Shown piece after piece: positions 8,674 through 15,518 of a stretch of 64,000 nt of DNA (position 1 is its first letter; each line of letters opens with the position of its first letter). Origin of the DNA: Epsilonproteobacteria bacterium UBA4036 (lineage in GTDB: Bacteria > Campylobacterota > Campylobacteria > Campylobacterales > Arcobacteraceae). Under the pieces are notes generated by a model. The model was not told the DNA's origin. It saw only the letters and a list, made by a program, of their open reading frames with translations, and searched no databases. Where the stretch lies: contig DGAG01000011.1 in NCBI GenBank assembly GCA_002382325.1, positions 1 to 64,000 of the forward strand, in the 5' to 3' direction. Made by a program: the position numbers and the translations under genes.

Positions 8674-10005
8674 TTATTTATTGAACACTCGGTTAAAAAT
8701 AGCGTCCACATTTTTGGTGTAATAATCAAAGTTAAAGCACTCTCTGATTTGTTCTTCACTTAAAGATTGTCTCAATTCTTCATCGGCAAGTAAATATTGT
8801 AAGTATAAAGACTCTCCTTTTTCATTGATGGTTGGTTTGTCTTGTTGTAATCCTTCCCATACTTTCATCGCATTTCGTTGTACAATTCGGTAGGCATCTT
8901 CTCGTGAAACACCCGCTTTTGGAAGTTCCAGTAATACTCTTTGAGAGAACACCAAACCACCTGTTAAGTTTAGGTTTTTCATCATATTTTCTGGCATTAC
9001 GGTTAAGTTTGCAATCACATTGTTCATTCTGTGAAGCATAAAATCGGTTGTAATAAACGAATCGGGAAGCCAAAATCGCTCCGTTGATGAGTGAGAAATA
9101 TCTCTTTCATGCCAAAGCGCTACGTTTTCCATAGCAGGAGTGGCATACGCTCGAATCATTCGTGCAAGTCCTGTGATGTTTTCTGTCAAAATTGGGTTTC
9201 TTTTATGAGGCATAGCAGAACTTCCTTTTTGCCCTTTGGCAAAAAACTCTTCACACTCATACACTTCAGTTCGTTGCCAATGTCGCACTTGTACGGCAAA
9301 TTTTTCAATACTAGAAGCCATCAATGCCAATGCCGTTGCCAATCTTGCGTATCGGTCTCTTTGGATAACTTGGTTACTTGCAGGCGCTGGTTTTAAACCC
9401 AATTCAGCACACGCATACTCTTCAAGCTCTAGTGGAGCATGAGCAAAGTTACCCATGGCTCCACTGACTTGTCCCACTGAAATCACATCGAGTGTTTGCT
9501 CTAAGTTTTCTAAATGTCGTGCCATTTCATCGTACCAAACAGCCAAAACCAAACCAAAGGTAATAGGCTCACCATGGATACCATGGCTTCTTCCTACCAT
9601 CAGCGTCATTTTGTGTTCATAGGCTCTTTTTTTAATCGATTCCATAATCATTTTTACATCTTCAATGACCAATTCAAGTGAACTTTTCATTTGAAGTGCC
9701 ACGGCTGTATCAACGGTATCTGAAGAGGTCATCCCATAATGAAACCATCGTGATTCTTCACCAAGTGTTTCTGAAACGGAAGTTGTAAAAGCAATTAAAT
9801 CATGTCGTGTAATCGCTTCAATTTCATCGATTCTTTCAACGGAAAACCCTGCATTGTCCACTATCTTTTTTGCATCATCATCGGGAATCAAACCTAACTT
9901 ATTCCAAGCTTTTACAACTGCAATTTCCACATCCAACCATGCTTGATATTTGGCTTGCATTGTCCATTTAGAACTCATCTGTTCTCGTGCGTATCTTTCT
10001 ACCAT
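8674..10005 (-). CDS. purB: Adenylosuccinate lyase
   Basis: 443 residues of the fumarase/aspartase superfamily. It splits SAICAR and adenylosuccinate, two steps of purine synthesis. The signature KGSSAMPHKRNPI, with the flexible-loop Ser, is present, as are TSSDTVDTA and the RSHGIHGEPITFG stretch holding a catalytic His. Length matches the short bacterial form. It lies just upstream of nrdA on the same strand, 15 bases apart, so nucleotide synthesis genes are grouped. Its start follows AAGGGAATAACGA. Confidence 0.95.
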   Translation of the reverse strand: MVERYAREQMSSKWTMQAKYQAWLDVEIAVVKAWNKLGLIPDDDAKKIVDNAGFSVERIDEIEAITRHDLIAFTTSVSETLGEESRWFHYGMTSSDTVDTAVALQMKSSLELVIEDVKMIMESIKKRAYEHKMTLMVGRSHGIHGEPITFGLVLAVWYDEMARHLENLEQTLDVISVGQVSGAMGNFAHAPLELEEYACAELGLKPAPASNQVIQRDRYARLATALALMASSIEKFAVQVRHWQRTEVYECEEFFAKGQKGSSAMPHKRNPILTENITGLARMIRAYATPAMENVALWHERDISHSSTERFWLPDSFITTDFMLHRMNNVIANLTVMPENMMKNLNLTGGLVFSQRVLLELPKAGVSREDAYRIVQRNAMKVWEGLQQDKPTINEKGESLYLQYLLADEELRQSLSEEQIRECFNFDYYTKNVDAIFNRVFNK

Positions 10006-10130
10006 TCGTTATTCCCTTATATGCGTTTTTATGAAGTATTTTGTTATTTTTTTGTATGATATGTTATCTTATTTATTCAAAATGTTGGCTAAATTTTGAG
10101 TAAATTTTTATATAATTTTAGGAAAATATC

Positions 10131-11027
10131 TTGCCTTTTACACTCAAAGAATTGCAAACCCAACCCAACAAAAAAGTCCAACTCTTTTTAATGCAAAATA
10201 TGCATATAAGCACGGCTATATCGCAACGACTCATCAATAAAAACCGTGTTTTTAAACTCGATATGACCCCATATAAAATGTCGGAAATTATTACCGAAGA
10301 ACGCTTATATGTTGCGGTATTTGAGGGCAAAACAAGAGGACTTAAACCCCTTTTGCGTTTTGAAGATTTTGCTTTATTTGACAAGCCCACACATTTGATG
10401 GTTCATCCCATTTCCAAACAAACGCCCTACTCTTTACTCGATGAGATTCGTTACCATTTTGGGGAAGAGTCCAATTTAATCCACCGTATCGATGCGGAAA
10501 CTTCTGGCTTGGTTTTGGTGGGATTAAATTACAAAAGTATTACGGAACTGAAAACCATGTTTGAAAAGAAGAAATACAAAAAATCGTATTTGGCAATTGT
10601 GGAAGGACACGTCAAAGAGACGTTACACATTGATTCAAAATTAGAAAAAGAGGGAGAACTCATTGGTGTGCGTATGAAAGCAGGCAATACGGGCAAAGAG
10701 TCTTTAACGATTGTACATCCCATACAATACAATGAAAAAAAGAATCAAACCTTAGTAGAAGCCATACCCGTAACAGGACGACAACACCAAATACGTGTGC
10801 ATTTGTACTCTAAAGGACATAAAATCTTAGGGGATCCCATTTATGGGATTGATGATGAAAATGCGGAAAATTATTTGAACAAAACATTAAGCGATGAAGA
10901 GCGGTTTAAAATCACCAAAAGCCATAGACTGTGGCTACATGCGAATTATTTAGAGTTTGAATACAAAGGAATTACGTATAAAATTTATTCAAAAAACCCT
11001 GAGCTTCTTGAAGAATTTAATCAATAA
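10131..11027 (+). CDS. RluA-family pseudouridine synthase
   Basis: 298 residues beginning with TTG after AGGAAAATATC. An N-terminal S4-like region is followed by the catalytic core with LIHRIDAETSGLVLVGLN, where the Asp of HRIDAETSG is the nucleophile, and PVTGRQHQIRVHLYSKGHKI plus LGDPIYG. It modifies uridines in rRNA or tRNA; which of the RluA, RluC or RluD targets applies is unclear. A TATAAT-like box at about 10110 probably drives it, divergent from purB. It converges on the small-ORF pair downstream. Confidence 0.9.
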   Translation: MPFTLKELQTQPNKKVQLFLMQNMHISTAISQRLINKNRVFKLDMTPYKMSEIITEERLYVAVFEGKTRGLKPLLRFEDFALFDKPTHLMVHPISKQTPYSLLDEIRYHFGEESNLIHRIDAETSGLVLVGLNYKSITELKTMFEKKKYKKSYLAIVEGHVKETLHIDSKLEKEGELIGVRMKAGNTGKESLTIVHPIQYNEKKNQTLVEAIPVTGRQHQIRVHLYSKGHKILGDPIYGIDDENAENYLNKTLSDEERFKITKSHRLWLHANYLEFEYKGITYKIYSKNPELLEEFNQ

Positions 11028-11039
11028 CCCCTTTGCCAT

Positions 11040-11132
11040 TCACCCAAAGTTAGACCCTCCTTGGTTGGTTGTAGTATCTGCACAAAGCTTATGACTGACC
11101 TCACTTAGGTCGTTTTTCATGGAACTGGACAT
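11040..11132 (-). CDS. Second small ORF of the self-complementary mRNA (30 residues)
   Basis: ATG at 11132 follows GAGGTAATACG, four bases after the stop of the 35-residue ORF, and runs 30 codons to TGA. The peptide starts MSSSMKNDLSEVSHKLCADT and is polar, with no membrane segment. Its codons for Gly-Gly-Ser contain the 3' arm of a 12-base perfect inverted repeat shared with the mRNA leader, so translating it would disturb that pairing. I do not recognise the family. Coding status rests on the start signals and the tight spacing. Confidence 0.45.
   Translation of the reverse strand: MSSSMKNDLSEVSHKLCADTTTNQGGSNFG
11051..11062. repeat. 3' arm of the 12-base inverted repeat
   Basis: TAGACCCTCCTT on the plus strand is the exact reverse complement of AAGGAGGGTCTA at 11266-11277. 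In the minus-strand mRNA this arm is near the 3' end, inside the second small ORF, and can pair with the extreme 5' leader 203 bases away. Confidence 0.75.
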
Positions 11133-11136
11133 CGTA

Positions 11137-11244
11137 TTACCTCGTTATTAAAATGATTGAACTGATAATTATTGTGATTTCTAATGCCGCAATAATTATA
11201 AAGTCTGTTTTTGATTCTAAAAATCTGTTTTTTATATTTCTCAT
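11137..11244 (-). CDS. Predicted 35-residue membrane peptide, type I toxin-like
   Basis: ATG at 11244 has the strong site AAGGAGACAAT in front. The 35-residue product has a charged N-terminus (MRNIKNRFLESKTD), one hydrophobic stretch (FIIIAALEITIIISSIILI) and a final Thr-Arg. Size and layout resemble type I toxins such as AapA or Hok/Ldr-like peptides, but no sequence relationship is claimed. The ribosome binding site lies in the stem of a nine-base hairpin. A promoter TTGATT-17-TATACT lies just upstream. Its function is inference. Confidence 0.6.
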   Translation of the reverse strand: MRNIKNRFLESKTDFIIIAALEITIIISSIILITR

Positions 11245-11249
11245 ATTGT

Positions 11250-11271
11250 CTCCTTAAATTCTTTTAAGGAG
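11250..11271 (-). promoter_or_regulatory. Hairpin that sequesters the ribosome binding site
   Basis: In the mRNA, CTCCTTAAA pairs perfectly with TTTAAGGAG across the loop AGAA. The 3' side of the stem is the AAGGAG ribosome binding site of the 35-residue ORF. The 5' side overlaps the 12-base arm at 11266-11277, so the local hairpin and the long-range 5'-3' pairing are mutually exclusive. Confidence 0.6.
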
Positions 11272-11277
11272 GGTCTA
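11266..11277. repeat. 5' arm of the 12-base inverted repeat
   Basis: AAGGAGGGTCTA on the plus strand, read as TAGACCCTCCTT in the minus-strand transcript. It begins within about three bases of the start point predicted from the promoter at 11287-11315, so it would be the first sequence of the RNA. Confidence 0.75.
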
Positions 11278-11286
11278 TTTTGTGTA

Positions 11287-11315
11287 AGTATAATAATCAA
11301 GTTGCCTTAAATCAA
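11287..11315 (-). promoter_or_regulatory. Housekeeping-type promoter of the small-ORF pair
   Basis: On the minus strand TTGATT (11310-11315) and TATACT (11287-11292) are separated by exactly 17 bases. The predicted start at about 11280 places the complementary arm at the very 5' end of the RNA. The rest of the 11028-11351 gap is accounted for by the two small ORFs. Confidence 0.6.
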
Positions 11316-11351
11316 AAAGCTTATACGAAAAAAGATTGCATTTTTAAGTTT

Positions 11352-11672
11352 TTATGAAGCTAAGGTACAGTGAAAACAGTTACTGATATCTCCACACGTG
11401 GCACAAGCAGGAGCTGTTTTGCCAATGCAATCGTACAAATATTTTTTCCATCGGATGTCATCAGGTTTGAGTTTGGCTAAAGAGGGAAAATGTTTGGTCA
11501 TCAGTTTTCCCATCTCTTCTCGGCTTGATAATCCCAAATCCGAGTACAAATGCCCCATTTGAAGTGATGTTTTAGCAATCAAAGGTGCCATAAAATTTTT
11601 GGAATATTCATCACCCGCATGGGCTTGTAAAAGGGTTAAAACGGCTTTTTCCATTGCAGCTAAATCTCTCAT
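11352..11672 (-). CDS. nifQ: NifQ-like molybdenum donor protein, short form
   Basis: 106 residues, shorter than the usual 160-200. The conserved NifQ core is clear: LGLSSREEMGKLMTKHFPSL, then DDIRWKKYLYDCIGK, then a Cys-rich end with C-x7-C-x2-C-x5-C-x2-C spacing. NifQ carries a Mo-Fe-S cluster and supplies molybdenum to NifEN for FeMo-co. It is last in a run of four minus-strand genes behind a sigma-54 promoter at 13169-13185, and close to the modD and Mop genes. The start follows AGGAGGAGACT. The N-terminal part of classical NifQ is missing. Confidence 0.8.
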   Translation of the reverse strand: MRDLAAMEKAVLTLLQAHAGDEYSKNFMAPLIAKTSLQMGHLYSDLGLSSREEMGKLMTKHFPSLAKLKPDDIRWKKYLYDCIGKTAPACATCGDISNCFHCTLAS

Positions 11673-11684
11673 AGTCTCCTCCTA

Positions 11685-12677
11685 TTAAACATCACAGAAC
11701 TCTACATCCAAATCATCGGGTTTTTTCAGCCCGTTATTGTTGGCAATATAAAGGTTCTTTAGATTTTTTAATTGCCCCATCGAATCGGGCAGTTTTTTAA
11801 TATTATTGTCTTCAACATCTAACTCTTGAAGATTTTTGAGTTGCCCAATATTTTCGGGCAGTTTAATTAAACTGTTCGAACAAACACTTAATTGCGTTAA
11901 GTGTTCTAATTGGCAAATCTCTTCGGGTAAGGTGGTTAAAAAGTTGTTGTCTAAAATTAAAATCTTTAAATCTTCTAACGCACTGACATCAAAATCCAAT
12001 GAGCTTAAATCATTGTCGCTCAAATCGAGTTTGATGAGCATATCATGCGACTCTAAAGAGGGTAAATCATTTAACTCATTGCCTTCTAAAAGCAGTGTTT
12101 CAAGCTCTTCAATGGCAGAAATTGAGCGTGGCAAACTTTTTAAATGGTTGTACGATAAATTGAGATAATACAACGATTTCATAGAGGCAAAAGCATCGGG
12201 CAGTTCGTTTAACTCATTGGTATCTAACGACAAAAAAAGTAACTTTGACAAATTTGAAAACATTGGCGACAAATGGGTCAGCTTGTTTGCAGCCATGGTT
12301 AAACGCGTTAAATTTTTAAGGGCATAAAACGATTCGGGTAAACTCTCCAGTCGATTGACACTTAAATTCAAAATCATCAATTTTGAAAGATTGCCTATGG
12401 ATTGGGGCAAAGTTTCCAGCAGATTGTTTTCACATTGCAGATTTTTCAGCTCTTTTAAATTGCCCATCGTTTCAGGCAAAGAAGTCAGCCGATTGTTAGA
12501 GAGTTTTAAGACACTTAAGTTTTCCAAACAATCGATACTTTCGGGCAAAGAGGTGAGCTTTTTGCGTCGTAAGTCCAAATGTGTCATCATTTTTAAATCA
12601 TCAGGATGTACGCTTACGGTATCTTCTAGGCAATTATCAATCACCCATTTTACAAAATCTTCACAACAGCGTTTCAT
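11685..12677 (-). CDS. Leucine-rich repeat protein of the nifQ operon
   Basis: 330 residues. After a short Cys-containing N-terminus (MKRCCEDFVKWVIDNCLED) it consists of about 12 leucine-rich repeats of 23 residues with the L-x2-L-x-L-x2-N-x-L-x2-LP pattern. No signal peptide or catalytic domain is seen, so it is probably a cytoplasmic protein-binding scaffold. It overlaps the end of the BFD-like gene by four bases and lies 12 bases before nifQ, so the three are surely co-transcribed. A nif role is inferred from position only. Confidence 0.75.
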   Translation of the reverse strand: MKRCCEDFVKWVIDNCLEDTVSVHPDDLKMMTHLDLRRKKLTSLPESIDCLENLSVLKLSNNRLTSLPETMGNLKELKNLQCENNLLETLPQSIGNLSKLMILNLSVNRLESLPESFYALKNLTRLTMAANKLTHLSPMFSNLSKLLFLSLDTNELNELPDAFASMKSLYYLNLSYNHLKSLPRSISAIEELETLLLEGNELNDLPSLESHDMLIKLDLSDNDLSSLDFDVSALEDLKILILDNNFLTTLPEEICQLEHLTQLSVCSNSLIKLPENIGQLKNLQELDVEDNNIKKLPDSMGQLKNLKNLYIANNNGLKKPDDLDVEFCDV

Positions 12678-12922
12678 GACTCATCCTTTAAACGTTCATT
12701 GGTTTCATCGATTAAAAAGCTGATTTCTTCATAATCAATGGCACCAAACTCAACCATATTGTACAACGCCATTAAGGCTCTTCGACAACAGGTTTTGTTG
12801 CATTTTGTCACCAGTTTTTTGGCTTTTTTATACGGAAGAGTGGTGTTTTGAAATAGCTCAATGGCTTCTTGTATGGTGGTTTCTCCACACTCGCAGATTT
12901 GTTTGTTTTTTAGCTCTTCCAT
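12674..12922 (-). CDS. Small Cys-rich protein, BFD/[2Fe-2S]-like
   Basis: 82 residues with C-x-C (CEC, residues 9 and 11) and a later C-x3-C-C cluster (KCNKTCC, about 41-46). The spacing approximates the C-x-C-x(about 30)-C-x2-C pattern of bacterioferritin-associated ferredoxin and the NifU central domain, which bind [2Fe-2S]. The fit is not exact. It is translationally coupled to the LRR gene and sits in the nifQ operon, so a role in redox or metal supply for nitrogenase is possible. Confidence 0.55.
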   Translation of the reverse strand: MEELKNKQICECGETTIQEAIELFQNTTLPYKKAKKLVTKCNKTCCRRALMALYNMVEFGAIDYEEISFLIDETNERLKDES

Positions 12923-12931
12923 TATAAACTG

Positions 12932-13138
12932 CTATTTTAAGTAAGGATGTTCTTCCAAGAACGCATTGACCTCTTTCATAGCAAGTACAATTTCTTCGCC
13001 CAATTGTGGCAGTTTGGTGTAGTCAGTCCAAATGGTGTCTTCGACAATATCATGCACCACGCCTGCTAATTCAACCACTTTTCGCTTGTGCTTGGCTAAC
13101 TCTTTTTTATACTCTTTTTGTTCTTGTGTTAATTCCAT
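12932..13138 (-). CDS. DUF683/CCE_0567-like nif-associated helical protein
   Basis: About 68 residues, nearly all helix. The segment LAGVVHDIVEDTIWTDYTKL plus a second helix ending FLEEHPYLK matches the Rop-like DUF683 family found in nif clusters of many diazotrophs. The cyanobacterial member CCE_0567 forms a helical bundle that binds metal. I start at ATG 13138 because AAGGAG lies seven bases before it. It is first gene behind the sigma-54 promoter at 13169-13185 and leads to the BFD-like, LRR and nifQ genes. Confidence 0.72.
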   Translation of the reverse strand: MELTQEQKEYKKELAKHKRKVVELAGVVHDIVEDTIWTDYTKLPQLGEEIVLAMKEVNAFLEEHPYLK

Positions 13139-13168
13139 GAATAACTCCTTGCAAATCAATAAAGATTA

Positions 13169-13185
13169 TGCAAGTAGTATTCCCT
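13169..13185 (-). promoter_or_regulatory. Sigma-54 promoter of the nifQ operon
   Basis: Minus strand GGGAATACTACTTGCATA has GG and GC exactly 12 positions apart, the -24/-12 layout, and matches the other nif promoters in the window (GGAA-N8-GC). It lies about 30 bases before the DUF683-like start codon. Confidence 0.8.
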
Positions 13186-13193
13186 AAGAAGGA

Positions 13194-13739
13194 TTAGAAA
13201 AAGTGAATCTCAGCTGACGCAATGCGTCTGTAGAGGGTAAGTTTTTTGCGTAAAGGCAACCAGCGTATCAAAAATGTTGCCAACGCTTCCCACAAAGAAA
13301 CCCAACCGCCCACCATGGCGCCTTCGGAAATGATTTCTAAAACAAAGTTTTCATTGCGTCCTAAAATAAGAGCAAAAGAGACAAAACAAAAACCAATAAA
13401 CATAAAAATAAACGAGTTGCGTATTTGCTCTTTCATCTTTTTTTGTTCAAGTTCTTGTAAATAGCTAAAATAATCGCCAATGCTGTTTTGGATTTTCTCT
13501 TTGGTTGAAACATTCAAAGTGTTGTTGTCAAAATAGAACTGTAAAACAAACGTATGATTGCCTATTTCATCGACACTTTGAATCAAATACTGCACCAAAG
13601 GCTCGCTTAAATCCTTTTTTAAAAAGGTTGACTTTTTGTCGTAATAATTGTATAAATCTTCCACATTTTGTGTCGCAATTTTAATGATAACTTCCCCGTT
13701 TGGTGTCGTGTCGTAGCGGTTGATGATTTTGTTTTTCAT
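13194..13739 (-). CDS. Hypothetical protein with two membrane segments
   Basis: 181 residues. The first 110 are soluble and mixed alpha/beta with an internal coiled part (YLQELEQKKMKEQIR). Two hydrophobic segments follow (about 112-130 and 138-160), and the C-terminus is basic. I do not recognise a family. It ends just before the nifQ-operon promoter and has a 220-base leader if the promoter at 13967-13995 drives it. Its ribosome binding site is weak. Membership of the nif system is not indicated. Confidence 0.6.
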   Translation of the reverse strand: MKNKIINRYDTTPNGEVIIKIATQNVEDLYNYYDKKSTFLKKDLSEPLVQYLIQSVDEIGNHTFVLQFYFDNNTLNVSTKEKIQNSIGDYFSYLQELEQKKMKEQIRNSFIFMFIGFCFVSFALILGRNENFVLEIISEGAMVGGWVSLWEALATFLIRWLPLRKKLTLYRRIASAEIHFF

Positions 13740-13771
13740 GGGTTTTCTCGTTTTGAATTTTTCCTATTTTG

Positions 13772-13796
13772 AACTATTGGGAATTTCCCCATAGTT
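13772..13796. repeat. Palindrome upstream of the two-TM hypothetical gene
   Basis: AACTATTGGGA / TCCCCATAGTT form 11-base arms with one mismatch around a short centre. It lies 33 bases before the start codon at 13739 and may be an operator or RNA hairpin. The region 13797-13946 holds no supported gene; short open stretches there have no start signals. Confidence 0.35.
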
Positions 13797-13946
13797 GCAT
13801 TGTGTCATGTTAGCCCTAACTCTTTACTCATATCAACGATAAGTTTACTAAATGGTTGTTTATCAATATTTTAATCCTCAAGTAGCTGTTTATAAAGCGG
13901 TTTTATACATATGTGATAAGTCATTTAAAGCATACTTTAACCGTTT

Positions 13947-13966
13947 CATCCTTTTACACAAGGATG
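13947..13966. promoter_or_regulatory. Operator-like palindrome over a promoter start point
   Basis: CATCCTT / AAGGATG form a perfect seven-base inverted repeat with six-base spacer. It covers the start point expected from the promoter at 13967-13995. A third AAGGAT half-site lies within the -35/-10 spacer, so a dimeric repressor is plausible. Confidence 0.45.
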
Positions 13967-13995
13967 ATTATATACGATTTTATCCTTATTGTAAA
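13967..13995 (-). promoter_or_regulatory. Near-consensus housekeeping promoter
   Basis: Minus strand TTTACA (13990-13995), 17 bases, TATAAT (13967-13972). It would transcribe toward the two-TM hypothetical gene with a leader of about 220 bases, or make a small RNA in the 13740-13960 gap. Confidence 0.55.
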
Positions 13996-14052
13996 TGATA
14001 AATTTTAAAGAGTTTTGTTTTTAATTCTATGAAATTATTATAGAAAAAGCTT

Positions 14053-14139
14053 TTATTTTAGCTTCTTATTTTTCCAATGATAAAGAACAATGCCACCCAC
14101 GTAAATAACTAAAAACGTAGGTAAAATATAGGGTTCCAT
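14053..14139 (-). CDS. Predicted 28-residue single-span membrane peptide downstream of modD
   Basis: ATG at 14139 lies eight bases after the modD stop and reads 28 codons to TAA. The peptide has a hydrophobic core YILPTFLVIYVGGIVLY and a basic tail (KNKKLK), which predicts one membrane pass with the C-terminus in the cytoplasm. It is clearly similar to the 28-residue peptide at 57641-57727 (pattern YIL-x4-L-x2-YV-x-GI-x-LY), which argues for real coding. The ribosome binding site is weak, so translation may be coupled to modD. Function unknown. Confidence 0.6.
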   Translation of the reverse strand: MEPYILPTFLVIYVGGIVLYHWKNKKLK

Positions 14140-14146
14140 TTTTGAC

Positions 14147-14995
14147 TCAAATAAGCGTCATGGTACTGCCCAAATCAGCACATCCTGCGTTGTATAATGC
14201 ACTTGTTACGATACCATCAACATTGGTTTGGGCAAAAGTTTCAACATTATTAAGATTAATGCCACCAGCTGCTAAGAGTTTGACATTTTTGTACAGGTAT
14301 CGGTTTTTATGTTCCACGGCTTGAATGACAAGTTCCTGTGAGGCTTTATCGATTTGTATGACATCAACACCGTACTCCATAAGAGATTTTATATCCTCTA
14401 AAGTTGTTGACTCTACCACAATCTTTTTTTCTGGAACTTTATTTTTAAACGCATATATGGCTTGATAAAATGCCTTATTTGACTCATATACAATACGATG
14501 ATTGTCAAAAAAAAGCACCGTTTCACTTAAATTCAAACGATGAGGCAATGCTCCTCCATTTAAAATGGATTTGATACAAAACCGTTTGGCAAAGGGAAAA
14601 CTCTTTCGTGTGGCTAACAGTTCGCACGAGGGATTGATGGCTTTGATTTTTTGATTCATTGTGTGTGTATAGGTTGCGATTTTGCAACTGTATTCCAGTA
14701 AGATTTGGCATACTTTCCACGCTTGATGAACGGCTTCATATGTTCCTGTAAATTCTAAGAGTATTTCACCTTTTTTCACAATTGTTTTCGAAGCCATACA
14801 GTTTTTTACATGGCAACCTAAAAGCAAAGCGATTCTTTGTGCCTCTTCACTGCATGAAACCATTAGCTCTTCTCGCGTAAAAATCGAGAGTTTGGCATGT
14901 CTGTTTTTTGTATTTTGCAAAAAAGTGGTTAAATCAAAGTAGGGAATATCATCGTGGATATAGCGTTGTAACTCATCATCTGAAAAATAAATCAT
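14147..14995 (-). CDS. modD: ModD, quinolinate phosphoribosyltransferase-like molybdenum protein
   Basis: 282 residues with the NadC/QPRTase fold. It opens with LQRYIHDDIPYFDLTTFLQN and has KKIVVESTTLEDIKSLMEYG, VDVIQIDK and LAAGGINLNNVETFAQTNVD, which are phosphoribosyl-transferase barrel motifs. Sequence character and location with Mop and mod genes fit ModD, a NadC paralogue tied to molybdenum utilisation and of unsettled reaction, rather than NadC itself. It starts after AAGGAAAACA and follows the di-Mop gene by about 55 bases on the same strand. Confidence 0.82.
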   Translation of the reverse strand: MIYFSDDELQRYIHDDIPYFDLTTFLQNTKNRHAKLSIFTREELMVSCSEEAQRIALLLGCHVKNCMASKTIVKKGEILLEFTGTYEAVHQAWKVCQILLEYSCKIATYTHTMNQKIKAINPSCELLATRKSFPFAKRFCIKSILNGGALPHRLNLSETVLFFDNHRIVYESNKAFYQAIYAFKNKVPEKKIVVESTTLEDIKSLMEYGVDVIQIDKASQELVIQAVEHKNRYLYKNVKLLAAGGINLNNVETFAQTNVDGIVTSALYNAGCADLGSTMTLI

Positions 14996-15050
14996 TGTTT
15001 TCCTTATAGTAAGGATTTATCTCAAAAAGTTGAAATAAATCCCTTAATTT

Positions 15051-15464
15051 TTATCCTAATAAAATGACACTCGATGCTTTAAATATAGCATAAATACTGT
15101 CACCTTTTGCAATAGCTAAATCCTCAATGGATTCATTGGTCACAATCGCACACAGCGTTGTTTCACCAACTGCCATTTTGACTTCACTGTTTACAGCTCC
15201 TTTTATCACATCAGTGACAACACCTTTGATGTTGTTTCGAGCCGTTGCTTTTAACTGAGCTTTGCTTAAAATAATCGATGAAGCTTTAATAATCGCTCCC
15301 ACACTTTGTCCCACTTGTAAATCCAAAGACTCTTTACTTCCATTGGTCACAGTGGCACAAATATGCACACTGCTTGAGACTTCTACTGTTATTTCCGTCA
15401 TTACAGCACCACTCTTACACTCAATAACGTTACCCATAAACTGGTTTCTTGCACTGGTTTTCAT
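15051..15464 (-). CDS. modG: Di-Mop molybdate-binding protein (molbindin, ModG-like)
   Basis: 137 residues made of two tandem Mop domains of about 68 residues. Each opens with a S/TARN-x3-G motif (TSARNQFMGNV; TARNNIKGVV) and ends in a KASSVIL-like strand. Mop domains bind molybdate or tungstate between subunits, and di-Mop proteins store oxyanion in the cytoplasm. There is no helix-turn-helix, so it is not ModE. A second di-Mop protein is encoded at 28354-28785. It lies between the TonB/FecCD operon and modD on the same strand. Confidence 0.85.
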   Translation of the reverse strand: MKTSARNQFMGNVIECKSGAVMTEITVEVSSSVHICATVTNGSKESLDLQVGQSVGAIIKASSIILSKAQLKATARNNIKGVVTDVIKGAVNSEVKMAVGETTLCAIVTNESIEDLAIAKGDSIYAIFKASSVILLG

Positions 15465-15518
15465 TTTATATCCTTTTTATTTATAATAACATGCACGTTT
15501 TTTTCTTTTCACCTCCTT

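Noticed and set aside
13740..13870. Short frame reading HNATMGKFPIVQNRKN on the minus strand
   Set aside because: It looks protein-like but has no start codon or upstream frame of useful length; at most a degraded gene end.
15051..15464. ModE regulator
   Set aside because: Only two Mop domains and no DNA-binding domain; the same holds for 28354-28785 and 27203-27604.
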